From Podospora pseudocomata (lineage: Eukaryota; Ascomycota; Sordariomycetes; Sordariales; Podosporaceae): a stretch of DNA of 64,000 nucleotides. Below the pieces are notes generated by a model, which did no database searches, was not told the DNA's origin, and saw nothing but the letters and a program-made list of their open reading frames with translations. The stretch's first letter is position 1. Every line of letters starts with the position of its first letter. The DNA lies in NCBI RefSeq assembly GCF_035222375.1, contig NW_026946363.1, positions 124,001-188,000 of the forward strand, read 5' to 3'. Of this stretch, positions 45,571 through 57,612 are shown one piece after another. Made by a program: the position numbers and the translations under genes.

Positions 45571-46862
45571 CTTTGAGCAGGGCACTATGGAAGCACTGTG
45601 CTGTGTCTTGCCTGGCAAGGTATCTACACGCCGTACCTCGTGTCGCGTATCACCGATCGCGTGCTGAAAGGTCTCGCGGAATCTGTTGCATTCAGATCAG
45701 ACACGCGCCGAGATGCGCGACGGGCTGGTGGTGTTTGGTGAACTTTCCGAAGCTGTGAGACTTTGACGTTGCTGGAGGCTCAATGAGCTGCACGTCACAT
45801 CCAATGATCGCGGGCGCCAACGAGGCGCATTGCATCCCTGTCTGTCTCAACTCGTCCCGCCATCTGATGTGAGAGTCCGTGCGCTGATGATGACTCAGCA
45901 AGCTCATAAGATCATATTTCGAGCCCTCTTCACGCTCATTCCATATGCTACGACGGAGTACACTTCGTTACTATTCAGGTTCCAGATCTATTGTTACGTG
46001 GATTCATGTGTCACGCAAACAACTCCGTCAGCTTCATGTACAGCTTGTCAGTGAGCCCAACAATGTACAGCCTAGGTACACACTTGAAAGAGGGGAAACC
46101 ACGGTAGGATAGCCTTGCCGGCCGGCTTCAACAAGATTTCTCATGGGAAGCACATCCCCAGATGCAGAAAAGCTTCATTCACGAGCACTGCTCCTTTATT
46201 CGCCATTGAGCTCTTCCCGTGGCCGCAAGCATTTTCCCGATTGGTGTGCTGGAGTAACCCCACCAGCTTGCCAAGGAGGGGACCCTGCATCTCCCCCATC
46301 ACCTCGCACGTTCTACAACAGCTTCAACAGATGCTGCATTTTCATGGTATCATGGTTATCAATATGATATGCCTCAAAACACGGGGCCAACGATGCCAAG
46401 TGACTCTTTTGCCATAGAACCCCGCCTGTCTGCATGGCAGCCAACGCTGACGATCCCATATGGAGCAGCAAACTGGGCACCATGTCAAAAGCTGGCACAT
46501 GAGTGGCTCTGTTGCCAGCGGCTCAAGAGTTGCAGTCTCGATGATCTCATCACCATCCTGCTTCAACTCTCAGGGTGTACCTTCGAGGTCCCCTACTATA
46601 GCAGACTGACGAATGAACACCCTCGTGGCAGAGCGATTGGTAACGGCTACACCATCCGCAATGCGTTGTGGGGGGTCACAAGCCTTTCACTCTCACCCAT
46701 GGACAACGGAGAAGGAAAGGTTGCACAGTTTTATACACCCCCCCTTCCCCCCCCAGTTGCTCACTTGCTTCTTCCCCGGGTTCTTCTGTTTTTTCTCAGC
46801 AGTACCTAGCATATCCTTGTGTTCAACCATTACTTCTCCATCATCCATAATGAGAGAATACC
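45571..46862. promoter_or_regulatory. Divergent promoter region of ADA3 and BTA1
   Basis: 1.29 kb without a supported gene. A CACGTT hexamer at 46307-46312 lies 551 bp before the BTA1 start and matches the CACGTK sites bound by Pho4/NUC-1-type phosphate regulators. One such hexamer is easily found by chance. Confidence 0.35.
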
Positions 46863-49631
46863 ATGGCTTCTCTTGGTGGTAACATTTTGCCCCTCGTTGG
46901 CTTCAACCTTCATGCATTCTTTACCGGCATCACCGGCGGCCTACTTTTCTTCGCCGGTCTTATCAAGCTTTCCCACAAGAGGGCTTCACAGAAGTCGGAT
47001 CAGAAGCGTCAGGATGCTGATGAGCCGGGCCTCATCAGCGCGCTTCTCCTTTTCTGTTATGGCTGCTTCTTCAAGCCGCATTCTGGTAGTGACAAAGCCA
47101 ACCAGCAAGGCGCTCTCGAGTCCTTCTACGCAGGCCAGGCTTCAGCGGTACGGCCCCCCAAGATGATAGGCTTTCAAATGTACCTAGTATGTCCCACTGA
47201 CCAATATGCTTCCACAGTACGATGTGACCAGAAAGCTACTCCTCAGAGGCCGTGAGGACATGCTGGCCCTTGCGGCTGCTCAGCTCCTTCACAAGGCCAA
47301 AAGTGAAAGCCGAAAGGCGGGAAGCAGACGTATCTGGGTCGATGTACGAGAGACTCCGTCCTCTCCGCCGCTTGAAACCATCTAACGTCCTCCCAGGTTG
47401 GCGGTGGCACAGGCTGGAATATCGAGGCCATGTCGCAGTTTGTCAACGTCCCTGAATTCTTCAGCACTGTCTATCTTGTCGACCTCTCACCGTCGCTCTG
47501 CGCAGTAGCAGAGAAGAGATTCTCGCGCCTCGGTTGGGACAACGTCAAAATCATATGCCAAGACGCTCGCAAATTCCGGCTGGAAGACTATGAAAATGGT
47601 CTCTCCGGTCCAGGATCGCCAGGGTCCTCAACTCCCAAGAGCTACTTTGATCAGAAGCGTCCCGAGCATGGCGGTGCTGACTTGATCACCATGTCTTACA
47701 GCTTGTCCATGATTGTGGGTGTCCAAGTCAATCTCGGAAAGCATCACAGGGGATACTGACATGAACAACAACAGCCTGACTATTACTCCGTCATTGACTC
47801 ATTGACATCCCTTCTTTCTCCGGATGGACTTCTCGGGGTTGTCGACTTTTACGTTCAGTCCAAAGCTGACTTTACTTACCGCAACTGGACGGGTGGTATG
47901 ATCGGCCGTCACGTCAACTACCTCTCACGAACCTTTTGGAGGGCCTGGTTCGATCTCGACCGTGTTGCTCTCGAGCCCGCCCGCCGAGACTACCTCGAGT
48001 ACAAATTCGGCACCGTTCTCACGGCCAACTTGCGCAACACCGCTCTCGGGTCCATCCCCTATTACGTCTGGCTAGGCTGTCACAAGAAGCCCTTCTCCTC
48101 ATCCAGCCTCCCCGAGGAGATCATCCAGCGAATCGACGCCCTAGCCACCGAGTCCCCTTACCTGCTCCCATCCGACTCCCACAGCAGCAAAAAGCAGCAA
48201 AACGTCATCACCGCCAAACTCACCCGCGCGATAGAGCGCACAGCCCCCGAAATCCGCTCCAAAGCCTTCGACGCCGCCATCCAAAACCTCTCCGCCAACC
48301 TCCCCTTGCCCTCCTTCTTTTACCAAAACCACCACTGGCGCATCTACTACGACGACCAGCTCCCAAAACACACCCAGTTCAACAACGAGTACATCTACGC
48401 CTTCACCTGGGAAGACTCCCGCGTCGACCGCGAGATCCTCAAGCTCGGCTGCGACGACGTCGTGCTCGCCATCACCAGCGCGGGCGACAACATCCTCTCG
48501 TACGCGTTGCAGTCCCCGGCCCGCATCCACGCCATCGACCTGAACCCCAGCCAGAACCACCTCCTCGAGCTAAAAGCAGCCTCCTTCACCGCTTTGTCTC
48601 ATGCCGACTTCTGGAAGATTTTCGGCGAGGGCAAACACGAAAATTTCCGCGCGCTTCTCATCACAAGATTGTCCCCCCACCTCTCCAGCCGGGCGTTCCA
48701 GTACTGGCTCGACAACTCTTTTATTTTCACCAACCCCACGTCCAGGGGGTTATACGACACCGGCGGCTCCCGCCACGCCATCCGCGCATTTAGATACACC
48801 TCCCGTCTCTTTCGCTGCCGTTCAGCCGTCACCTCCCTCCTAAACAGCAAAACCCTCATCGAACAACGCGAGATCTGGCACAGCAAAATCCGGCCTGCAC
48901 TGCTCAGTCCCCTGGTGAGCAACCTCCTCGTCAGCACGGAAGCCTTCCTCTGGAAAGCCCTCGGCGTGCCAAAGAACCAGCTCGCCATGATCGAGGCCGA
49001 TCACGGCAGCAGCCGCGCCGTGAAGGTTGGACTGGCCAAGAGCACGAGGGCGCACGCGATATGGCATTACATGGTCAACACGCTTGACCCTGTAGTTGAA
49101 AAGACGCACATTGCGGTTGATAACCCTTACTACCTCGTCTGCATGACGGGGGGGTTCACAAAGAAGTGTCATCCTGATTATCTCTCCCGCGCTGCGCACA
49201 AGAAACTTTCCCAGCCTGGGGCGTTTGAGGGGTTAAGGATACACACTGATGAGATTGACGAGGTGATTGCGAGAATGGCGCCTGGGACGGTGACGGTAGC
49301 GGTGTTGATGGATAGCATGGATTGGTTCGACCCGGACACAGACGCGGCGGGGAGGCAGATTGAAAAGGTTAACAGGGCCTTGAAGACGGGTGGGAGGGTC
49401 CTGGTGAGGAGCTCGGCTTTGAGGCCGTGGTATATCAAGGAGTTTGAAAAGAGGGGGTTTGTGGGCGAGAGGGTGGGGAATAGGGGGGTGGGAGAGTGTA
49501 TTGACCGGGTGAATATGTATGCCAGCTGCTGGGTTTGTACCAAGGTGGATAACCTGCCGCCGCCGACGCCGGGGGGGAGCGAGGGGGAGCAGAGGACTGG
49601 CGGAGAGGAGGTTGATGTTTGGAGCTTGTGA
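46863..49631 (+). CDS. BTA1: Betaine lipid (DGTS) synthase BTA1 (4 exons, 861 aa)
   Basis: Exons are 46863-47147, 47218-47343, 47397-47714 and 47775-49631; all three introns (70, 53 and 60 nt) are phase 0. One hydrophobic segment lies near residues 14-35. The first half is a BtaB-like methyltransferase with the SAM-binding VGGGTGWN at about 138-145 and YLVDLSPSLC. The second half is BtaA-like: YAFTWEDSRVDREIL (about 450-465), ITSAGDN and AIDLNPSQNHLLEL. BtaA transfers the 3-amino-3-carboxypropyl group of SAM to diacylglycerol, and BtaB methylates it three times to give the phosphorus-free lipid DGTS, probably at the ER. Fungi are known to make DGTS under phosphate limitation. The fused order matches eukaryotic BTA1. 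Confidence 0.95.
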
Positions 49632-51338
49632 CGCACGGTTTGAGGGTTTCTTGGAGATAAGGGACAGCAAAATTGAGCGTGGCAGTGACAGCGATTGAAT
49701 GAAATGATTTCTTGTTTTGTTTGCTTTTAAAGCCTGAACTCCCTAATCATAAAAAGACAGGATTGAATGATCACAACTAAACCAACAACATTGAACATGA
49801 CGACACACGCGTTTCAGTGTAGATCTGATAACTCCCAGACCCCTGTCTATCCTTCCCCGACGAAATGGCTCGTGCGCCTAGCGCCCGGAAACAATGTTTC
49901 CCGTGGGGCGCTGTGGCTGTGCACGTCGCTGCAGCACCTGCAGCGGCGACGCTAGCTTCCGAGGACCCACGCCGCATAAGCCACTACTTTGACAGTACCG
50001 TAGGGCTGATCAATCAGCTCGTGATCCTCGATCTTTGACGGCGAGATCATTCAAGGTGGGGCTATCAAACTAGAGCAAGAAACGAAACATGGAACAAAAA
50101 AAGCTTACCTGGATTCTAGTTTTCTGCCCTGTGTCAGCCTGATGCGCAAGGTTCCCGGGTTGCTCTGTTCATATGCACGATATGGAGGCGAGCAATTCAT
50201 GATGGCTGGTGTCAATGCTGTCGGGGTTGGCTGGCTCACTTGAGTGTATCGGTGTTTTGGCAAAACTATGGCTTTTGAAAACAATGATGCAACCATGGAC
50301 ACAGTCATAAACGCTTCGGACCTAGAGAGCGGTCCAATCCGGCTTCACCATTGGTGGAACGGGTCTGTTGGCCTGGCGTGGAAAGCAGCTCCATGCGGAC
50401 ACTAGGTTGGAGATCGGGCCTCTTGATCCTCATCAAAGCCCCTACCACTCGGTATGATCGATGTGATCTGCAGAGCTCGACGAATTCCGTGTCACTGCTC
50501 CCTGGGAGTACGTTGCCAACATCCACGAGTGGCTTGGCTCGAGAGTGATGATGATGGCATGCCCTTCCACCCCCCATCTCACTGTTCAGAAAGCCTAACG
50601 GATATCACGGAAAGCTTTGGGCATCACCATACACTCGCGGTGAGCAAACATCTCATCGCTGTCAAGGGGGCTGGTGTACTGAAGGTGTGGTGGGTGAGTT
50701 GTCGTCAAGGGTGCCACGTTCGATATCGAGATCTGCTTCTCGGTATTTCTCATCCAGATAGCAGCTTTCCGGCCAATCGGAGGTTATTCTCTCGCGTCTA
50801 TGGCGCTTAAAAAGCCACTTATTTCCGATTTTGTCGATTTTGTCGATTTTGTCCATGTTTCCTGTTGGCAGATGTGGTGATGTGGAAGAGGGTCGCGGTA
50901 GTCGGCTCCCGAGTAGGCGAGTGGCTGAGCCTCGTTATAGGAGCAAGGGTTGGGACAAGGCCACCTCCCCATTGGTGGGCTGACAGGAAGGTAGTACCAA
51001 CAAGCCAATGATAGTAACACATCAGTCCCAAGCCAACGGGTTGCCGTCCGGAAGCCCTGAGAACCGTTTGTGGCTCTGGGTAACTTGCTGCGTTTCGAAC
51101 CGGGCCTTGTAGGGCAGTCGTGCAGGGCTGGCAACCATTCCTCCATCCATGATGCACCACTGCCGGATCCATCGCGGATGCTTCCATCTCTTCGAGGCTG
51201 CCTCAATTGTCTGCTTTGTATTAATAACTTCGCGATGGGGCCGTCTGTCGAAAATGGCCACACAGGTCATATCCGTCGGTATCCCGTACCCTATTATAAC
51301 TTCGGCGCCGCTTGACTGATACGTCACAACCCCCAAAT
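49632..51338. other. 1.7-kb intergenic region
   Basis: The 3' side of BTA1 and the upstream side of the transcription-factor gene. A TTTTGTCGA triplet near 50826-50852 is the only short repeat seen. Open frames on both strands lack family features. No gene is supported. Confidence 0.45.
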
Positions 51339-53107
51339 ATGTCGAAGGCATCGTCACCTGTGGCGACGTCCCCTCAACCGGATGTCCAGAAAGCATCGAG
51401 AGTCTGTCTCAACTGCAAGAGGAAGAAGAAAAAGTGTGACAAAGCGTTGCCGTCGTGCAGTCGTTGTGTCGAGTAAGTTTTCGGCCCCCACTTCCCGAAT
51501 ATCAATGTTGCTGACAGGGGCCTCTTTCTGAACCGGGCAGATCATATCAACTCTGCCAGCATGAGGACGACATTGTTGCTGGAAATCCTGTGACGGCTGG
51601 GTATCTGTATGGAGGAGTGTCTTCGCCGCTTGGGAATCCGGTCCAGCTTCATCGACAATCACCATTAGCCTGGGGTGGGAGTCTGCGTCCTTCTTTGGTT
51701 GCCAGCATTCGGTCGGCAGATAATATCAACTTGTACGCCCTCCGATGTGTTATCGACATTCTCGATAGTCGCCAGGGTGTTGAACAGACGGTTTTGGCGT
51801 TTTTCGAGGGCCCCAACGCCAGCTGGTTCAGCATTATCGATCGTTCAAATTTCGAGAGGTTACTGGAGGATTTCTGGACCAGTCCATCAGCGGAAACATG
51901 TGTTTTGATACTTTGCATGTCGCTGATCTCCCGTCCAACGATTTCGAGCCCGGGCCCGACACCGATGGGCGATACCGTTTATCAGTCGGCCAAAACGCTC
52001 TTGAGTTTGGTCCAGAGCCAAAGTAGCCGCCCCATGTCCACCTCCTTTTTGCAGGCCGAACTCCTAGTCGCCATGTACGAGTACACTCAGGCTCTACCAC
52101 AGCAAGCATATCTGTCTGTTGGGCGATGTTTCCAGATGAGCCGCGCTCTCGGTTGGCAGGATAAGTCGTACTGGGGCCCAAACAACATGGCAACTATACC
52201 AAAGATCCTCAAGCTCCATTCGATCCTGTGGTGGGCAATGGTGTATATCGACAACCATCTTCATGCTGCATATCAGGAGTCCAAGTTCCCCTTGCATGCT
52301 CCCACCCTCGGGCTCGGATTCCAGATACCCCAGCCCGAAACTTTCGGCCAATTTGCGCCGACGCCATCGCAGCTTCAAATCCAGAGTGTTGGTGCAGCAT
52401 ATTGTGACGGCAACTCTCACCATATCGACGGCATGGTTTTCCCCGAGGCAACATCTGCGTTCAATCTGAACACCGCTCTTAGCCCGCTGGATAGCCCACT
52501 GATGTTGTCGGAACGCCACGAGGAACTCTCGGATGCTGTCTGGCAGCACACTCTCGACGTCTTCCAGACTCCGTGGAGTACTGGCGACCGGAGCGGGGCG
52601 ATGAGCACCAACTTGATGTAAGTATTCGGGTTTCCTTTCACCGAGCGTCATCTGGCCAAACCTGACTGACTTTTAGAGCCATGCTGAAACTCAACCAATC
52701 TGGCCTTCTTGCTGGATCGGCGGGGACCGATCCGCGCTTTTCCAGCCCTGCTGAGAATATCAGGAAGGCTATCGCGTACCTCCACAATGAGGCGGCGAAC
52801 TTGCCGAGTTTCCAAGAGCGATTGGCACGGGGGAGGGTGGCTCCTTTCTGGGCTTTTGCGGCGTACTATGCATCGCTTTTGCTCATTTCTCATGGTGAAA
52901 CGGAGCTCCAAATGGCGGCGGACTGGCTTCAGAAGGTTATCGATTTGAAGAACATGCTGCACATTTGCGCTGGAAGGTGGAAGATTGCTGGTAAGCCTTT
53001 CCGAGTGTAGATGGCGTGGACTTGTCACTGATATGTTTGCTCCAGAACGTTATGTTTATTTGCTCGACCAGCAGCTTGGTGTCCGGCTGGGCACCTATGT
53101 CGGATGA
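51339..53107 (+). CDS. Zn2Cys6 fungal transcription factor (4 exons, 528 aa)
   Basis: Exons are 51339-51472, 51541-52617, 52677-52990 and 53046-53107, with GTAAG donors throughout. The binuclear zinc cluster uses Cys 23, 26, 33, 40, 43 and 50, with spacing C-x2-C-x6-C-x6-C-x2-C-x6-C; the first intron splits it just before the sixth Cys. The rest is the helical fungal middle-homology region (FSIIDRSNFERLLEDFW, QAELLVAMYEYTQAL, LSVGRCFQMSRALGW), so it is a nuclear DNA-binding regulator, often of specialised metabolism. In my model the last exon is short. An alternative frame at 53046-53267 would add a further 70 residues but does not fit the splice phase. No obvious target cluster is adjacent; BTA1 is its nearest left neighbour. 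Confidence 0.88.
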
Positions 53108-55423
53108 TTTTCTTTTCGCATTTTTGGCGTCGTGGGCTAGGAACAAGATACCCGTTTTTTTTGGAGATTTGGTGTGGTTTTCGGATTGTGTGCAACGGGG
53201 AGAGCTGACAGAGTTCTTTGGTCATGTTGTGGACGGCTTGCATAAAGCGCTCCTCTCTCTTTCGTGAGATCGAACGCAGGCGTCTGGGTTGGCAGTTTTC
53301 GATACTTTTCTTTCGCTCATTTGTTGACAAGTCATTTCGTTTCTTTTCGTTTTTGGTATTCGGGCAGGTTGGAAAGCTGCCAAGTTGGATACTGTCGACT
53401 GGTTTTTGTTGTTGAAAGGGTTGGGTTTCTGCTTTGCATGGTACTTTCCTTGTGTTTGGGGATGTGAATTAGAGTTTCCTAGCTTTTTATCAGCGGCGTC
53501 TTCAAATTGTCTCAATCAGCCACAGCATTTAGACCTGTCTCGGTGAATAAGGAAAGACCGATCATGTGAGGTGCTACTTCCCCTCGCTTTTTAAATTGGT
53601 GAGATGGGTTGTCACAATGAAATATCGCCTCATCGTGGATGATACGTCCGACATTGTGCCCAGATTTGGGGACGGAGATTCCTTCATGGCATGACGACGG
53701 CGGGAAACAAAGCTCTGTCAGGAGAGTCGAGTTTCTTCATGAACAATCCGACTCATGACGGACAGTAGAAACTTTGGCAGAGATCAAGAGAAAATGGAAA
53801 CATGCAGAGCAAAAAATGAAGGGATCACAGAAGAATGAAGCAGGGAAAATGATAAGCAAAAAGAAGATGAATAGTTACCGGAGCAAGGAAACACACATAT
53901 TATACAAAAAGAGCTTCAGCATACCATGTTCAACAACGTAACCCCACGCCACCAACAAACCATCCTCATACTCCAGGGTCCCAACAAACGCTCCTATTCT
54001 AGCCTTTGCTGCCTTGAAGGGGATCCATTGACTTCGGACCTGCGTGGCATACTGGCCGGGAGGAAACCAAGCGGCCGCTCCCGCAGATGGCCATTGGTGG
54101 TTTGAACAGGTTGAAAGGTGAAGAGCAACCGACGAGTGAGGCTGATGAGGTTGCTAGCGCCTGTTAAAATGAAAAGGGGCTACAATGCCCGGCGGGTTGA
54201 GCTTGGTGCTGCTTCACCCTTGGTGACCGGGTGGCCAACAGACTTCATAATACACACTTAACAAGGAAGGATGGCGAAAGTAAGAGAAGAGGGAGCCTCA
54301 ATGAGTGCCACGAGAACGAGAACAACCGAGGAGTCCCATGGATCCCTCTTCTGGGTCATGTAACAGGAAAAAAGGCCCACGCCCTGTTGGTGACCTATCC
54401 ACCTGCTTGCCTTCGGATCATAGAAGATGCCGGCATCCTCCTTACCCATTCCAGAAAGATAATTAATCCCCCAACCCCCAAGCGACCCTTGATCAGAGAG
54501 GGGGCGGGAGATCGCCAAAACGTGGTATCAGCGTCACGTATTACCGACTTCCGACACAAACTCTCCAATACACCAGTGATAACACCCCAAACTGTTTTGT
54601 TCACCAACAAAGCCCCCCACACAAAAACAGTTCATCCCATGACGATACCTAGTTGCCGAGAACATGGGTCGATGCGGCACCCGTAGGGTTACACAAGGGT
54701 AAACCCACGACGGAGAAGCTGAACCTGGTTCCCGGTTGGCTGCGGAAAGACCGTGCCGTTGGGATACAACTTGCATCGCTTCCCGGGAGTGTCAGCTTCC
54801 GGTGTGCGCCACAATTATTTTGCAGATGGAAGCTTGAACATCCGGGCGGGAAGCTGGTCGAATGAGAGAGCTCGTTGGTTCTTCAACTGGGCTTAGCTGC
54901 ATATGTAAATCTAACCACCATCATCACATTATCAGCGTTGCATCATGGGCAAAAAAATGATGGAGACTTCAACGTGACACAAAAATCCTAGTTGAAGATA
55001 GAAAAGCATGCCAAAATAGGCAATACGTCTCGATAGATAGTTTGACACGCCTAGGAACAATTATTGAACACCAAATCCAGTGAGTTGAAGGCCTGTAACC
55101 ATGGCGAAAAGGCGTTCAATGATAGTATACATGTGTTAAAAGATGGTTGGAAAGCATGTGGACATGATGAAAATGCATTCAATATATATTATAATGTGTT
55201 CAAAGATAGTCGAAGCGCGTTAGAAGATAATGATCAGGCCTCGTCAATAGGCCCCAGACGAGTTGATCAATGTCTTGCTGGGGGTTTTGGTCGAATGAGA
55301 GCTTGTTGGTTTCCCTCATGATAGACGCAAACAGTTCAGACGAAGAGTGAGAGGACCGATCACCTTGAATGAGTATATGTTCATTGGCCGAATAGACTGT
55401 AGTAATCCAATTAAGACGTCTCA
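53108..55423. other. Gene-free region with degenerate short repeats
   Basis: Holds the 3' flank of the transcription factor and, in its right part, the degenerate 21-bp array annotated separately. No convincing coding frame was found. The right half is AT-rich, with many TpA-containing motifs suggestive of repeat-induced point mutation; this was not measured. Confidence 0.4.
55041..55240. repeat. Degenerate ~21-bp tandem array (core TTCAAAGATAGT)
   Basis: Core-like copies start near 55115, 55136, 55177, 55199 and 55219, with weaker ones to the left, so the spacing is about 21 bp or twice that. The core is the same as in the fold-back element at 18.6-18.8 kb. Copies differ at several positions, which suggests age or point-mutation decay. 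Confidence 0.5.
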
Positions 55424-55766
55424 CTAATTCTTCTTCTCATCTTTTGGCTCTGGCGGAGTAAACATCCACTGAAGAGCGCTAACATTCTTTTCTTCCCTGG
55501 GTACATTGATGCCCCGCCTCCCCGAAGTGATATTCTGGCGTGCCTCCTGGCGAGCTCTGCTGATGTCACGGCCAAGAGCACGAGAGATAGTGCCGCCGCG
55601 AACGGCTGGTCGAGAAGAAATTGATGTTGAGAGTTTGTCGGTAGGTACGGTAAGATGGGTTTATTACGGATCGGGCTTTGCCAGCGATAAACTTTGACAG
55701 ATAGGCCAAGTAGCTGCTTCCTGAACAAACTATAAACTGACACGCTCCTCCCGAAATTACAGGCAT
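55424..55766 (-). CDS. Possible small two-exon gene of unknown function (99 aa)
   Basis: Exon 1 (55766-55649) runs from ATG through a mixed hydrophobic sequence ending VINPSY. A 43-nt GTACCT..CAG intron with a CTCAAC branch-like site (55606-55648) joins it in frame to exon 2 (55605-55424). Exon 2 reads like real protein: ISRALGRDISRARQEARQNI, then GINVPREEKNVSALQWMF, ending PPEPKDEKKN. The intron is shorter than the others in the window. The gene sits between two degenerate repeat clusters. It may be a genuine short gene, the tail of a decayed one or chance; I do not recognise the family. Confidence 0.3.
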
Positions 55767-56367
55767 TGCAAGCAAGTAAAACGTATCATTATTGTGGACT
55801 TACACCCATTTAAAGAGAAAAAGGGGCTTGGAAGGAAACTTTTAGGCCTTTAAAGATAGTTCATATGCCTTGAGGATATTTGATAGGCCTATCAATTCTT
55901 CTTTTGAGGCATAGTTCACAATATGATGCGTGTTGACTTACTTGTGCTGTGCCGATTACTTTGCGGAGAAGGTGACTGGGTAAAAGTTCAACACGCCACT
56001 CTCCGGTATCAAAAGCTGTTGAACCTTTCAAACAGTTCAATATTTCGTTCTATCAAAATTGGCCATCTTATACACGTTTTTGGCTTTACAACCTTGGAGT
56101 AAGCGTCGAACTATTTTGCAAGACACCAAAAAGGCCCATGCCCCCTTTTTACCCCCCTTTTTTTATCACAAGCCAACACTAACACCGCCCGTTACCAAGG
56201 AGGACAACAAATGGAAAACGTGGTTTCGCAGAACCAAAAACTGGGATATTGGTTGTTGCCGTAGTCGTAGGGGGTTGCTATACAGGGAACAAATAAAACA
56301 AAACGAGCCCCCGCTCTTCTTTCCTCAAAGCCTCGGGTCCCAAAAGCACAATCTCTACTCCTCCTGC
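55767..56367. other. Repeat-bearing intergenic region left of SDH4
   Basis: Contains a second, diverged relative of the fold-back repeat (listed separately) and the 3' flank of SDH4. No gene is seen. Confidence 0.45.
55844..55990. repeat. Diverged partial copy of the fold-back element
   Basis: The stretch at 55844-55863 matches 18700-18719 at 19 of 20 bases. A right arm near 55940-55980 (CTTACTT..TTTGCGGAGAAGGTGACTG) resembles the right arm of the 18.7-kb element. No left arm was found, so this copy is broken or partial. Confidence 0.5.
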
Positions 56368-57018
56368 TTAAGCCTTCCACAGTCTCTTGATGGTCTCGGT
56401 GATGCCGACATCGCTGGTCTCGTACTCGTAGAGGGCAAGGCCGACAACGACGGTGGCGGCGTTGAGGCCCCAGATGGCAGCCTTGCGGGCCCGGGGTGTT
56501 CTGTATTGGGGAACGTAATCGACGATGATGTTCTGGAAGCCGGTGTGAGAGTGGATGAGGAGGGTGGCGCACAGGACGGCATCCATGGTGGGGTTGAGTG
56601 AGCCGGCGGCGAAAGGAGCGACGGTAAGGGGGATCAGGGACGCAGCGACGAGACGGTCAAAGGTCCAGTGGTAGGAGCCGTGCGAGGGAGAAGGGGGCGG
56701 TACGGGGGCAGCATCGTTGACTGTATGGGTTAGTTGGTGTCCTCACAAAGACATATATAGTGCCGTATATTCGTCGATTCCGGCCCCATCTCGGCTTAAA
56801 AAGATGCGCTCGTACCTGTGCCAACAACACGCTCTGCAACAAAATGTTAGTAAATAAAGCCCCGAACCAAAACGTGGGTAGGAAAACGCACGGGGAAGAG
56901 GGGGGAGGAGGTCCCTCTTGGCGGTAGTGTGGAAAGCAGCACGCGCGATGATGCTGTTCTGGAGAGCAGGCTTTGTCGCAACCTGGCGCAGCAGGGAAGA
57001 GCGGGCGATGGAGGCCAT
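56368..57018 (-). CDS. SDH4: Succinate dehydrogenase membrane-anchor subunit (Sdh4/CybS; 3 exons, 165 aa)
   Basis: Exons are 57018-56892, 56833-56816 (only 18 nt) and 56720-56368, with introns of 58 and 95 nt. The microexon AGCGTGTTGTTGGCACAG restores the frame through RVVGTVNDAAP. The N-terminus (MASIARSSLLRQVATKPAL.., rich in Arg, Ser and Ala) is a mitochondrial targeting peptide. The CybS domain has SHGSYHWTFDRLVAASLIPL, then LCATLLIHSHTGFQNIIVDY with the haem/quinone-region His and Asp-Tyr pair, and a final helix. It anchors complex II in the inner membrane and helps bind ubiquinone. It is transcribed divergently from the mitochondrial TyrRS gene. Confidence 0.93.
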
Positions 57019-57612
57019 GATGACTGAAAGGTGGACGGCAACCAATTGATTCGACTGAAAAACTGACTGGCTGGGTAGACGACGCCGGGACTGGGACGGC
57101 TTGGGCGGGCTTTGAAGACGACGACGACGACGGCGACAACGAACTCGGAACGACGGAGACACAGGCCTGCGAAAATGGTTGCCGAATGTCCAATGCCAAC
57201 TGAATGATCCCTCGGCAATCGGGACCTCTCTCTGCCAATCGTCTTGTCGTTGATGTCAGCCGAAGAACCCCACCTGGGTTCCGCTTCAAGCCAAGCTTCG
57301 GGTCGGACCGGATTTTCTAGACCCCGAGCAGCACCCCTCCAGACGTCACTGTCACAAGCCCAGAGCGGGCCCAGTGCAGGGACCCCTGTTCTAGGTGGGA
57401 GGTGGCCCGAGCTTTTGGCCCAAAAATTTCGAGCTTGGAGCCCGCGACAGCGTCCATCGAGACGTCTGGTGGGTCTTGAATCTAGACGTTTCACTCAACA
57501 TATCGACATATTACACGAGCTCTCACCCTTGTTCAGCAGGTCAAGGTGCCAGATCAGATCTTCGTAAGACTTCGTTGGCGGTGAAGCAACTTCACCACAT
57601 TCAGCCGCCGCA
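57019..57612. promoter_or_regulatory. Shared divergent promoter of SDH4 and the mitochondrial TyrRS gene
   Basis: 594 bp separates the two start codons of nuclear genes for mitochondrial proteins, so it must contain both promoters. No specific binding site is convincing by eye. Confidence 0.5.
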
